From an uncultured Roseburia sp. (GTDB taxonomy: Bacteria > Bacillota > Clostridia > Lachnospirales > Lachnospiraceae): a DNA stretch of 12,310 nucleotides. The stretch is taken from assembly GCA_947652855.1 (NCBI GenBank), contig CANTEO010000067.1:1-12310 (forward strand), read 5' to 3'. Under the pieces are notes generated by a model. It was not told where the DNA came from, ran no database searches, and saw only the letters and a program-made list of their open reading frames with translations. A program made the position numbers and the translations under genes. Positions 1 through 5,922 of this stretch are shown here, in pieces. Each line of letters begins with the position of its first letter. Within the stretch, counting starts at the first letter, position 1.

Positions 1-546
1 TATTCTTTCAATTATTCTGCATTCTCCTATATCTAATTTTTTTAATAGAAAAGCAGTTTTTTTATAATGATATTTCTCTAATATAGATTTACTGTCTTTA
101 AAACATTTTTTCAAATTCTCCGACAATTTTTGATTGCTTACCAGCTTAAGTGTGATTTTATCCGAAACATCTCCATAAGATTTCGCATAACCCGCATAGG
201 TGTCTGCCATTCTTCGGATGACAGAATTTGTTTTTTCTTTGTCCGATGATGTACATAATCTCGTTAGATCCCAATCTTTCTCAGGCAGGTAAGCGCTGTA
301 TTTTAGCTGCGTAAACACCACTTTATTGGAATGAAAGAAATCTTTTCCTCCATAATATTCCGTCATATCAATAGAATATAATTTTGATTCATCCTGAATC
401 TTTGCAGCATCTTCTGGCGCTGGCCCTTCTACTGTCACAGCAGACAGTTCGCTCCCTAATTCCAGCATACGAATCATCTTTTTCCCAGCCCATATAAGAT
501 GAAAATCGTCTCCTGCATTTGATGCAATTGCCCCTTCATGCCCCAT
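1..546 (-). CDS. Partial large defence-like protein, N-terminal 182 residues (possible PD-(D/E)xK-type nuclease domain)
   Basis: The reading frame is open from an ATG at 546 to the window edge with no stop, so this is the 5' part of a longer gene. The start is set by GGAGG at 558-554 with a 7-nt spacer; another in-frame ATG at 552 lies too close to that site. Visible features are GDDFH near residues 12-16 followed by a helix with W19, a strand ending in VTVEG (E40), D60, TQLKYS (Q80 and K82) and LVSNQ (135-139). An E...D...QxK order is typical of PD-(D/E)xK nuclease folds, such as the DUF4297/Cap4-like effector domains of anti-phage proteins. From memory, similar N-termini occur on large NTPase-type defence proteins, but I cannot confirm this. 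The sequence is AT-rich, unlike the chromosome to the right. It follows the recombinase gene on the same strand. It is probably element cargo; the C-terminal domains are not visible. Confidence 0.6.
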   Translation of the reverse strand, partial: MGHEGAIASNAGDDFHLIWAGKKMIRMLELGSELSAVTVEGPAPEDAAKIQDESKLYSIDMTEYYGGKDFFHSNKVVFTQLKYSAYLPEKDWDLTRLCTSSDKEKTNSVIRRMADTYAGYAKSYGDVSDKITLKLVSNQKLSENLKKCFKDSKSILEKYHYKKTAFLLKKLDIGECRIIERI

Positions 547-587
547 ATACATACCTCCAGACTGTTCGTTAACAATTTTAATCAAAG

Positions 588-644
588 TTAAAAATGTTTC
601 TGTTTCTTGCTCGAATTTTTATCCGGTATTTCCATTTTAAGCAT
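588..644 (-). CDS. Very short ORF (18 codons) between recombinase and defence-like gene
   Basis: A small frame starts 6 bases after the recombinase stop and encodes MLKMEIPDKNSSKKQKHF. GAGAAGGG sits directly before the first ATG, which is too close, and 9 nt before an internal ATG at 635, which would give 15 residues. The product is lysine-rich with no recognisable domain. It could be a leader peptide, a remnant of a decayed gene, or chance. The case for translation is weak. Confidence 0.15.
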   Translation of the reverse strand: MLKMEIPDKNSSKKQKHF

Positions 645-650
645 CCCTTC

Positions 651-2036
651 TCACAGCATCTTATTCACTACCTGTTCATCTTGAGTTAGATAGTTTTTAT
701 TCTTTTCCTGTTGCTCCTTCCACTTCTTAAATTCCAGAAATTCCCGGTAATCCTGATCGCCGATTTCAATGGAATGCTTCGGTTTGGCGTCATCAATAAA
801 CAGTTTGCCGGGCGTTTGGATTTGCGCCATCGCTTCAATATTTTCATGCGTATAAACCGTCTCGCCTACCCGCTGCTGATGACCGGCCATCATGGATACC
901 ACAAGTGAATTGTTTTCACTCGCCGTATTGGCGTATGTGATAAACGTATGGCGGAGGCCATGCAGACATAAGCCTTTGATGCCGTTTTTCCCCTGCCGCA
1001 CCCCTCTGTCAATATCTAAGAAATTGCACAATGTTTTAAAGCCGGCTTCCATTGTTGAATTGCTTCTCGCTCTATATGGTTTTCTAAATACCGGATACAA
1101 GAGGTTGTCTTTGTTCTCCCCGCAATGCGCAGCTGTTCTTTGCTGCATGTCAACGACGCACTCTTTTGCAATGTCAGACAAATAAACAATCCTCTGTTTT
1201 TTATTTTTCGGAACCTTAAGATACCCTTCTATCTTTCCACCGTCTTCATCCGCAAACCGCCGCCCGACTGCCCTTTTGACTGTTATGATGCTTTTCTCAA
1301 AATCAATGTCGGAATTTTGCAATGCCGCAAATTCCTGCGCCCTCAACCCTGTTTCCAAAAGGAATACAGCGACAACATCATACTGGCTGTTATGCAGATG
1401 GCTTTTCCACTCATTATAAAACTTTATAATGTCCTCTCTTGAAAAAATCTCCTTCCTCTGATCCTCCGTTTCCTGCCTTTCCCTGCTGTACTCATCAATC
1501 ACTTCTTTTTTGGGCATTGCCTGGGACGCATAATCCTCCGGTATCAGGGAACGGTTCACTAAATCCCTGCACAGCCTCCGGCATAGCTGGATTGGAAGGG
1601 AGCACGTCTTTTTGCTGTATTTCTGGCAGATTTCATCATAATAGTCCTGAAAAGCCTTTACAGACAAGTTGTGTAATTGAAATTTTGAAATTCTATATGG
1701 ATGGAAATATCGTTCCATGCTTTTGTAATAGGAATAATAGCCACTGTCTGTAATTGTCCCTTTGACTTTATTTTCCATAAATTCCTTCATAAATTCCCCA
1801 AATAATTTGCTTTTCTTGAAATTTATGTCATTTCCGCTGTTCCTGTATTCCCTCTCCCATGCCTGCATCGCCATGACAGCCGCTGCGCGCGCTTCTTTTT
1901 CTGTTGCCCCTCTCCTCATAAACCTTTTCGGTTTCATCGTCTTGGGATTGATTAAGTTAGACTGTATCACGCATTCATACTTCCCCTGCGCTATTTTCCT
2001 GCAAGATCCCTCTCCGTTTCCTTTCCTCGTCTTCAA
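651..2036 (-). CDS. int: Tyrosine recombinase / phage-type integrase
   Basis: Site-specific recombinase of 461 residues that would integrate and excise the element at the left of the window. An N-terminal arm-DNA-binding-like region (about 1-70) precedes a SAM-like core-binding domain (about 75-185). The catalytic domain follows, with a full active-site set: R232 in ETGLRAQEF, a beta-hairpin lysine around 277-280 (VPKNKK), H359 and R362 in HGLRHT, H386 in AGHQ, and nucleophile Y395 in VYTH. A lysine/glutamine-rich tail (about 425-461) follows. The start is TTG at 2036, supported by GGAGGG at 2051-2046 with a 9-nt spacer; no ATG is better placed. Length and layout fit Tn916/phage-type integrases. 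The promoter and leader contain repeated TATGATAGTT motifs, suggesting autoregulation by the bound recombinase. No excisionase gene is visible. The gene appears intact. Confidence 0.95.
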   Translation of the reverse strand: MKTRKGNGEGSCRKIAQGKYECVIQSNLINPKTMKPKRFMRRGATEKEARAAAVMAMQAWEREYRNSGNDINFKKSKLFGEFMKEFMENKVKGTITDSGYYSYYKSMERYFHPYRISKFQLHNLSVKAFQDYYDEICQKYSKKTCSLPIQLCRRLCRDLVNRSLIPEDYASQAMPKKEVIDEYSRERQETEDQRKEIFSREDIIKFYNEWKSHLHNSQYDVVAVFLLETGLRAQEFAALQNSDIDFEKSIITVKRAVGRRFADEDGGKIEGYLKVPKNKKQRIVYLSDIAKECVVDMQQRTAAHCGENKDNLLYPVFRKPYRARSNSTMEAGFKTLCNFLDIDRGVRQGKNGIKGLCLHGLRHTFITYANTASENNSLVVSMMAGHQQRVGETVYTHENIEAMAQIQTPGKLFIDDAKPKHSIEIGDQDYREFLEFKKWKEQQEKNKNYLTQDEQVVNKML

Positions 2037-2054
2037 TAATGCCGTCCCTCCAAT

Positions 2055-2165
2055 TATGATACTTGTATGATAGTTCCCATAAAATCACACATATGATAGT
2101 TTCTGATTTATGATAGTTCTCCTAATCTGTGAATTCTGATATTATGATATATATTTATGATAGTT
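2055..2165. repeat. Cluster of TATGATAGTT direct repeats (probable recombinase arm sites)
   Basis: Four exact copies of TATGATAGTT lie at 2066-2075, 2092-2101, 2109-2118 and 2156-2165. Near-matches occur at 2055-2064 (one mismatch) and 2143-2152. An inverted 8-base core, AACTATCA, sits outside the cluster at 2244-2251. The repeats lie directly upstream of the integrase gene, in its promoter and leader, at the accessory/chromosome boundary. Short direct repeats there are typical binding sites for the N-terminal domain of tyrosine recombinases. The function is inferred from position. Confidence 0.75.
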
Positions 2166-2172
2166 AAGTCAA
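2144..2172 (-). promoter_or_regulatory. Putative sigma-A promoter of the integrase gene
   Basis: On the minus strand, TTGACT (2172-2167) and TATCAT (2149-2144) are separated by 17 bp. Transcription would start near 2137, giving a leader of about 100 nt before the TTG start. One exact TATGATAGTT copy (2156-2165) lies inside the spacer, and three further copies lie in the leader, so protein bound to the repeats could repress or modulate int. Confidence 0.55.
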
Positions 2173-2183
2173 TCCCAAAGACA

Positions 2184-2226
2184 TTAAAAAAGGGTATCAA
2201 AGGAATTCATTTCCCTTGATACCCTT
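2184..2226 (-). terminator. Intrinsic terminator downstream of tpiA
   Basis: AAGGGTATCAA (2190-2200) pairs with TTGATACCCTT (2216-2226), an 11-bp stem. After one mismatch, four further pairs close a 5-nt loop. On the minus strand the stem is followed by a run of six T (2191-2186, sharing its first bases with the stem foot). It lies about 45 bp past the tpiA stop and ends the glycolysis transcript. On the plus strand it is followed by ATTTTACCGCATTTTTT, so it may work in both directions. Confidence 0.85.
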
Positions 2227-2270
2227 ATTTTACCGCATTTTTTAACTATCAGATTTTTGTCAAAAACTCA

Positions 2271-3020
2271 TTATTTATAATTTACAATCTTGCCAAAATC
2301 CGGCTTCAAAGAAGCTCCGCCGACCAGCCCTCCGTCAATATCCGGTTTGGAGAACAGCTCCGCCGCATTTCCCGCGTTTACAGAACCGCCGTACTGGATG
2401 CGGATCGCCTCTGCCGTCGCATCGTCATACACTTCCTTGATGCAGTTACGGATCGCCGCGCAAACCTCTTCTGCCTGATCGCTGGTCGCCGTCTCGCCCG
2501 TCCCAATCGCCCAAATCGGCTCATAAGCGATCACGGCTGTCTTCGCCTGATCCGCCGTGACGTTCTGGAACGCGATCTTAATCTGCATACGGATCCAATC
2601 AATGTAAATGCCCTGTTTCCTCTGCGTTAAAGTCTCTCCACAGCAAACAATCGGCGTGATGCTATGCTCAAATGCCTTCAACACCTTCTTGTTCACGGTT
2701 TCATCTGTTTCAGCAAAGTATTCCCTTCTCTCAGAATGCCCGATAATCACGTATTTCACTCCGGCGTCCGTTAACATTGCCGGGGAGATCTCCCCTGTAT
2801 ATGCGCCGCTTTCCTCATAATACATATTTTCCGCGCCAATCTGGATATTCGTGCCTTTTGCCGCCTCCATCGCAGGGATGATGTCGATTGCAGGCACGCA
2901 AAATACAACGTCCGCCTCGTCATTTGCCACTAACGGAGCCAATTCCTTTACCAATGCCACCGCTTCGCTAGGAGTTTTGTTCATCTTCCAGTTTCCAGCG
3001 ATAATTTTTTTCCTTGCCAT
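2271..3020 (-). CDS. tpiA: Triosephosphate isomerase
   Basis: Interconverts dihydroxyacetone phosphate and glyceraldehyde 3-phosphate in cytosolic glycolysis. The 249-residue product has the usual TIM-barrel length. Visible active-site elements are N10 and K12 in AGNWKMN, H95 in IIGHSERR, catalytic E167 in AYEPIWAIGTG, and the phosphate-binding QYGGSV (209-214) and GGLVGGASL (230-238) loops. I chose the ATG at 3020 because GGAG at 3033-3030 gives a 9-nt spacer and the protein then begins MARKKIIAGNWK. A GTG at 3047 would add nine lysine/asparagine-rich residues not expected for the family. It is last in gapA-pgk-tpiA and is followed by a strong terminator. The 305-bp gap to pgk is unusually long and holds a repeated element and a tiny ORF. 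Confidence 0.98.
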   Translation of the reverse strand: MARKKIIAGNWKMNKTPSEAVALVKELAPLVANDEADVVFCVPAIDIIPAMEAAKGTNIQIGAENMYYEESGAYTGEISPAMLTDAGVKYVIIGHSERREYFAETDETVNKKVLKAFEHSITPIVCCGETLTQRKQGIYIDWIRMQIKIAFQNVTADQAKTAVIAYEPIWAIGTGETATSDQAEEVCAAIRNCIKEVYDDATAEAIRIQYGGSVNAGNAAELFSKPDIDGGLVGGASLKPDFGKIVNYK

Positions 3021-3048
3021 CTTTTTATTCTCCTTTTTGTTCCGCACG

Positions 3049-3114
3049 CTACGGCGCGCTTTTACAGTCCTCCAACCGCTCGTAAGACGGGCGGCCGGAG
3101 AAATAATGCGTCAT
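3049..3114 (-). CDS. Tiny ORF (21 codons) immediately upstream of tpiA
   Basis: ATG at 3114 opens a 21-residue frame containing FSGRPSYERLED and ending in KSAP. It stops 28 bases before the chosen tpiA start. A modest AAGG lies 8 nt upstream of the ATG. The composition (aromatic, Arg/Glu, Ser/Pro) looks protein-like, but at this length chance cannot be ruled out. If translated, it could be a leader peptide or be coupled to tpiA. The DNA also has a hairpin at 3076-3094 (CCGC.CGT / ACG.GCGG with a mismatch), an alternative explanation for its structure. No known family is assigned. Confidence 0.25.
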   Translation of the reverse strand: MTHYFSGRPSYERLEDCKSAP

Positions 3115-3133
3115 AAAATAAGCCTTGCCACCA

Positions 3134-3208
3134 GCTCGGATTCGCTAAGCGCGGCGAACTAAGTACGCACTAGGCTCTGGCTCGCCGTTGGCTCGCCAAT
3201 CGCCAAGT
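3134..3208. repeat. ~75-bp intergenic repeat, copy 1
   Basis: This 75-base segment begins GCTCGGATTCGCTAAGCG and ends CCAATCGCCAAGT. It is repeated almost identically at 3247-3322, with one extra T in the second copy. It lies between pgk and tpiA. Each unit has an internal duplication of GGCTCGCC and short self-complementary parts (TTCGC...GCGAA; TTGG-CTCG-CCAA). No reading frame accounts for it. It looks like a dispersed palindromic intergenic repeat, but only two copies can be seen here. Confidence 0.8.
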
Positions 3209-3246
3209 CGGGTTGTTCCCCTTGCTAACCTCATCCTTCGCCGTCG

Positions 3247-3322
3247 GCTCGGATTCGCTAAGCGCGGCGAACTAAGTACGCACTAGGCTCTGGCTTCGCC
3301 GTTGGCTCGCCAATCGCCAAGT
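3247..3322. repeat. ~75-bp intergenic repeat, copy 2
   Basis: Second copy, 76 bases, ending 3 bases past the 3' end of pgk (stop codon at 3326-3328). It matches copy 1 except for one inserted T at 3295/3296. The copies are in the same orientation, separated by a 38-bp spacer (3209-3246), so the period is about 113 bp. The position directly after the pgk stop suggests an effect on mRNA processing or stability between pgk and tpiA. Confidence 0.8.
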
Positions 3323-3325
3323 GCT

Positions 3326-4534
3326 TTACTTATCGTTCGCTGCCGCTACGCCTGGCAGCTCTTTGCCCTCTAAAAATTCAAGGGACGCGCCGCCGCCTGT
3401 TGAAATGTGGCTCATCTTGTCGCCAAAGCCAAGCTGATTGACAGCCGCCGCAGAATCGCCGCCGCCAATGATGGTGGTTGCGTCTGTCTCCGCCAACGCT
3501 TTCGCCACAGCGATTGTCCCTGCCGCAAGGATCGGGTTCTCGAACACGCCCATCGGCCCGTTCCAAACCACTGTCTTCGCAGACTTCACGGCGTCCGCAT
3601 ACATTTCAGCCGTCTTAGGCCCGATGTCGCAGCCTTCTTTGTCCGCAGGCATATTTTCCACAGAAAACGTCTCTACGTCGATTTTTGCGTCAATTGGGCT
3701 TGGGAAAGCGGCCACCGTCACGGAATCCACCGGAAGAAGCAAGTTCTTGCCAAGGCTCTTTGCTTTCTCAATCATTTCTTTACAATAATCCAGCTTACTG
3801 TCATCCACCAGGGAATTCCCGATTTCATAGCCCTGCGCCTTTAAGAACGTATACGCCATGCCGCCGCCAATGATCAACGTATCGCATTTCTCCAACAAAT
3901 TGGAGATTACGTTCAATTTATCCGCAACCTTCGCGCCGCCAAGGATCGCCACGAACGGGCGAACCGGATTTTCCACGGCATTTCCAAGGAAGTCAATCTC
4001 TTTTTGCATCAAATAGCCGACCACTGCCGTATCCACTAACTCTGCAACGCCGACATTAGAGCAGTGCGCCCTGTGAGCCGTCCCAAACGCGTCGTTCACA
4101 AACACGTCGCATAAAGAAGCGAGGTCTTTGGAGAATGCCTCCCCATTTTTCGTCTCCTCAGCTCTGTAACGCGTATTCTCTAACAGAATCACGTCGCCGT
4201 CCTTCATTGCGTCCACCGCCGCTTTCGCGTTCGGGCCAACCACCTCCGGATCCGCCGCGAACTTCACGTCCTGCCCCAACAGCTCCGTAAGCCTTGCCGC
4301 CACCGGCGCTAAGGACAGCTCCGGCTTCGGCTCTCCCTTTGGCTTGCCTAAGTGGGAGCAAAGGATCACCTTCCCGCCGTCCGCAATCAATTTCTTAATG
4401 GTGGGAAGCGCCGCCACCAGGCGGTTCTCATCCGTAATTTTCCCGTCTTTCAACGGCACGTTAAAATCGCAGCGGCAAAGGACTTTCTTGCCTGCCACAT
4501 TGATATCATCCACTGATTTTTTATTCAATGACAT
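3326..4534 (-). CDS. pgk: Phosphoglycerate kinase
   Basis: Cytosolic glycolytic enzyme that transfers the phosphoryl group of 1,3-bisphosphoglycerate to ADP. The 402-residue product is normal length for bacterial PGK. N-domain substrate-binding motifs are CRCDFNVPL (about 20-28), SHLGKPKG (about 60-67), LLENTRY and NDAFGTAHRAH. C-domain nucleotide-binding elements are ILGGAKVADKL, the GGGMAYTFLKA segment, WNGPMGVFE, GGGDSAAA and the C-terminal STGGGASLEFLEG. The ATG at 4534 follows GGAGG with a 9-nt AAATAACCC spacer. It is the second glycolysis gene, after gapA. A terminator-like hairpin only about 40 bp upstream means it depends on read-through or on a weak internal promoter. It appears intact. 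Confidence 0.98.
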   Translation of the reverse strand: MSLNKKSVDDINVAGKKVLCRCDFNVPLKDGKITDENRLVAALPTIKKLIADGGKVILCSHLGKPKGEPKPELSLAPVAARLTELLGQDVKFAADPEVVGPNAKAAVDAMKDGDVILLENTRYRAEETKNGEAFSKDLASLCDVFVNDAFGTAHRAHCSNVGVAELVDTAVVGYLMQKEIDFLGNAVENPVRPFVAILGGAKVADKLNVISNLLEKCDTLIIGGGMAYTFLKAQGYEIGNSLVDDSKLDYCKEMIEKAKSLGKNLLLPVDSVTVAAFPSPIDAKIDVETFSVENMPADKEGCDIGPKTAEMYADAVKSAKTVVWNGPMGVFENPILAAGTIAVAKALAETDATTIIGGGDSAAAVNQLGFGDKMSHISTGGGASLEFLEGKELPGVAAANDK

Positions 4535-4572
4535 GGGTTATTTCCTCCTTCAAATTCAAATGACTGTCAGCC

Positions 4573-4606
4573 AAAAAAGAGTCCGGTCCAAATTGACCGG
4601 ACCCTT
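4573..4606 (-). terminator. Intrinsic terminator between gapA and pgk
   Basis: GTCCGGTC (4581-4588) and GACCGGAC (4595-4602) form a perfect 8-bp GC-rich stem with a 6-nt loop. On the minus strand it is followed by TCTTTTTTGG. It lies about 70 bp past the restored gapA stop and about 40 bp before the pgk ATG. It probably lets gapA mRNA accumulate above pgk-tpiA, with partial read-through. Confidence 0.8.
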
Positions 4607-4640
4607 TCTGGAGCCTTATACCCTCTGGGTAAATTCAGCG

Positions 4641-5690
4641 TCATATGCAGATCAATGCAAATTCCGCAAAAATCTTATGCCAACTCTGAGAAGTATTTGA
4701 TTGTGCGAACCATCTGAGATGTGTAGCTGTTCTCATTTCATACCATGAAACAACCTGAACCTCATACTGATCGTCTGAAACCTTGCTTACCATCGTCTGA
4801 GTCGCGTCAAACAAGGAGCCATACTTCATGCCTACGATGTCAGAAGAGACAATCTCATCCTCATTGTATCCGAAGGACTCATTTGCAGCCGCTTTCATCG
4901 CCGCGTTGATGCCTTCTACCGTCACGTCCGCTTTGTTCACGACAGCGGTTAAGATCGTGGTGGAGCCTGTCGGCGTCGGAACGCGCTGTGCGGAGCCGAT
5001 TAACTTGCCATTCAGTTCCGGGATGACAAGGCCGATTGCCTTTGCCGCGCCTGTGCTGTTTGGAACGATGTTCACCGCCGCCGCGCGTGACCTTCTTAAG
5101 TCGCCTTTCCTCTGCGGGCCGTCAAGCGTCATCTGATCTCCCGTGTAAGCATGGATCGTCACCATGATGCCGGACTGGATCGGCGCATATTTGTTCAATG
5201 CGTCTGCCATAGGAGCCAAGCAGTTCGTCGTGCAGGAAGCTGCGGAAATGATCGTGTCTTCCGCCTTCAATGTCTCATGGTTCGTATTGAACACAATCGT
5301 CGGAAGGTCTTTTCCGGCAGGAGCGGAAATAACAACCTTGCGCGCGCCTGCGTTGATGTGCGCCTGAGCTTTTTCCTTGCTTGTGTAGAAGCCGGAACAC
5401 TCCAGGACAACGTCAACCTTCAGGTCTTTCCATGGGCAGTTGTTCGCGTCAGGGAACGCATAAATCTTGATTTCCTGCCCGTCCACCGTGATGGAGTCTT
5501 CCCCTGCGGATACCTTGTCCGCCAAATCATACTTGCCCTGGGAAGAATCGTATTTCAACAAGTGCGCCAACATCTTCGGGCTTGTCAAGTCATTGATCGC
5601 CACTACTTCATACCCTTCTGCGCCAAACATCTGCCTGAACGCAAGACGGCCGATACGGCCAAAACCATTGATTGCTACTCTTACTGCCAT
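4641..5690 (-). CDS. gapA: Glyceraldehyde-3-phosphate dehydrogenase, frameshifted near the 3' end
   Basis: NAD-dependent glycolytic enzyme forming 1,3-bisphosphoglycerate. The ATG at 5690 follows AGGAGG with a 9-nt spacer. The Rossmann motif is INGFGRIGR (7-15); the catalytic site is ASCTTNC with C153, plus H180. The normal sequence runs to SWY (315-317). Families then continue (D/E)NE-x-x-Y-x-x-x-M into the C-terminal helix. Here the frame continues EMRTATHLRW... for 32 residues to a stop at 4641. Restoring one base in the A-run at 4736-4738 (minus strand GAAATGAG) gives NENSYTSQMVRTIKYFSELA and a stop at 4675, i.e. the expected 338 residues. So a single base is missing relative to the ancestral gene. 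The loss removes a conserved NAD-contacting Asn and the last helix. A sequencing or assembly error is at least as likely as a real mutation, since the rest is perfectly conserved and the gene should be essential. Confidence 0.95.
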   Translation of the reverse strand: MAVRVAINGFGRIGRLAFRQMFGAEGYEVVAINDLTSPKMLAHLLKYDSSQGKYDLADKVSAGEDSITVDGQEIKIYAFPDANNCPWKDLKVDVVLECSGFYTSKEKAQAHINAGARKVVISAPAGKDLPTIVFNTNHETLKAEDTIISAASCTTNCLAPMADALNKYAPIQSGIMVTIHAYTGDQMTLDGPQRKGDLRRSRAAAVNIVPNSTGAAKAIGLVIPELNGKLIGSAQRVPTPTGSTTILTAVVNKADVTVEGINAAMKAAANESFGYNEDEIVSSDIVGMKYGSLFDATQTMVSKVSDDQYEVQVVSWYEMRTATHLRWFAQSNTSQSWHKIFAEFALICI

Positions 5691-5719
5691 TTCTGAATTC
5701 CTCCTAGATTTAATTTTCT

Positions 5720-5735
5720 TTGGGCGTACGCCCAA
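5720..5735. promoter_or_regulatory. Perfect 16-bp palindrome in the gapA leader (putative operator)
   Basis: TTGGGCGTACGCCCAA is self-complementary along its whole length. It lies just downstream of the predicted gapA start site (about 5738) and 15 bp before the AGGAGG, where a bound repressor would block transcription. It is GC-rich in an otherwise AT-rich leader. It does not match the Rex, CcpA cre or LexA consensus sequences I know. A hairpin in the 5' end of the mRNA is an alternative. Confidence 0.55.
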
Positions 5736-5744
5736 CCTATATGT

Positions 5745-5773
5745 ATTTTAACCAATTATTACTAAAATTACAA
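5745..5773 (-). promoter_or_regulatory. Putative sigma-A promoter of gapA
   Basis: On the minus strand, TTGTAA (5773-5768) and TAAAAT (5750-5745) are separated by exactly 17 bp. The predicted start is near 5738, leaving a leader of about 48 nt that holds the 16-bp palindrome and the ribosome site. Confidence 0.65.
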
Positions 5774-5881
5774 GCCTTTCCCTTTAGTTTCATAAAATTT
5801 TTATAACAGCCCCGCCCAACCAAGAAAAATCCCCGTCCCCCGCAAAAGTTATGGAAACCTGTTTTATTTTCAGGCATAGGA

Positions 5882-5890
5882 TGGTATACT
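5882..5890 (+). promoter_or_regulatory. Putative extended -10 promoter of the PHP gene
   Basis: TGGTATACT forms an extended -10 element (TGn followed by TATACT at 5885-5890), about 33 bp before the ATG. The -35 region (around 5862-5867) is weak, as is usual for extended -10 promoters. Transcription would start near 5897. It is divergent from the gapA promoter, about 110 bp away. Confidence 0.5.
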
Positions 5891-5922
5891 GATGGCAATT
5901 CCATTTGAAAGGACTGTTTATT

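Noticed and set aside
2055..2165. TATGATAGTT cluster considered as a replication-origin iteron set
   Set aside because: No replication initiator gene is nearby. The adjacent integrase and promoter overlap explain the repeats better.
2166..2273. tRNA gene as integration target
   Set aside because: No cloverleaf, T-loop motif or CCA end could be found between the iterons and tpiA on either strand.
3021..3047. Upstream GTG start for tpiA at 3047
   Set aside because: It adds nine Lys/Asn-rich residues not expected for the family and overlaps the GGAG that serves the ATG at 3020.
3134..3322. Repeats considered as a CRISPR array
   Set aside because: Only two 75-bp units with one 38-bp spacer, no short repeat-spacer pattern and no cas genes.
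5151..5696. Plus-strand ORF (181 codons) opposite gapA
   Set aside because: It lies entirely within conserved gapA coding sequence in antisense, with no recognisable motif.
5690..5773. Riboswitch in the gapA leader
   Set aside because: The leader is only about 48 nt, which is too short for a known aptamer. The palindrome is better explained as an operator or simple hairpin.
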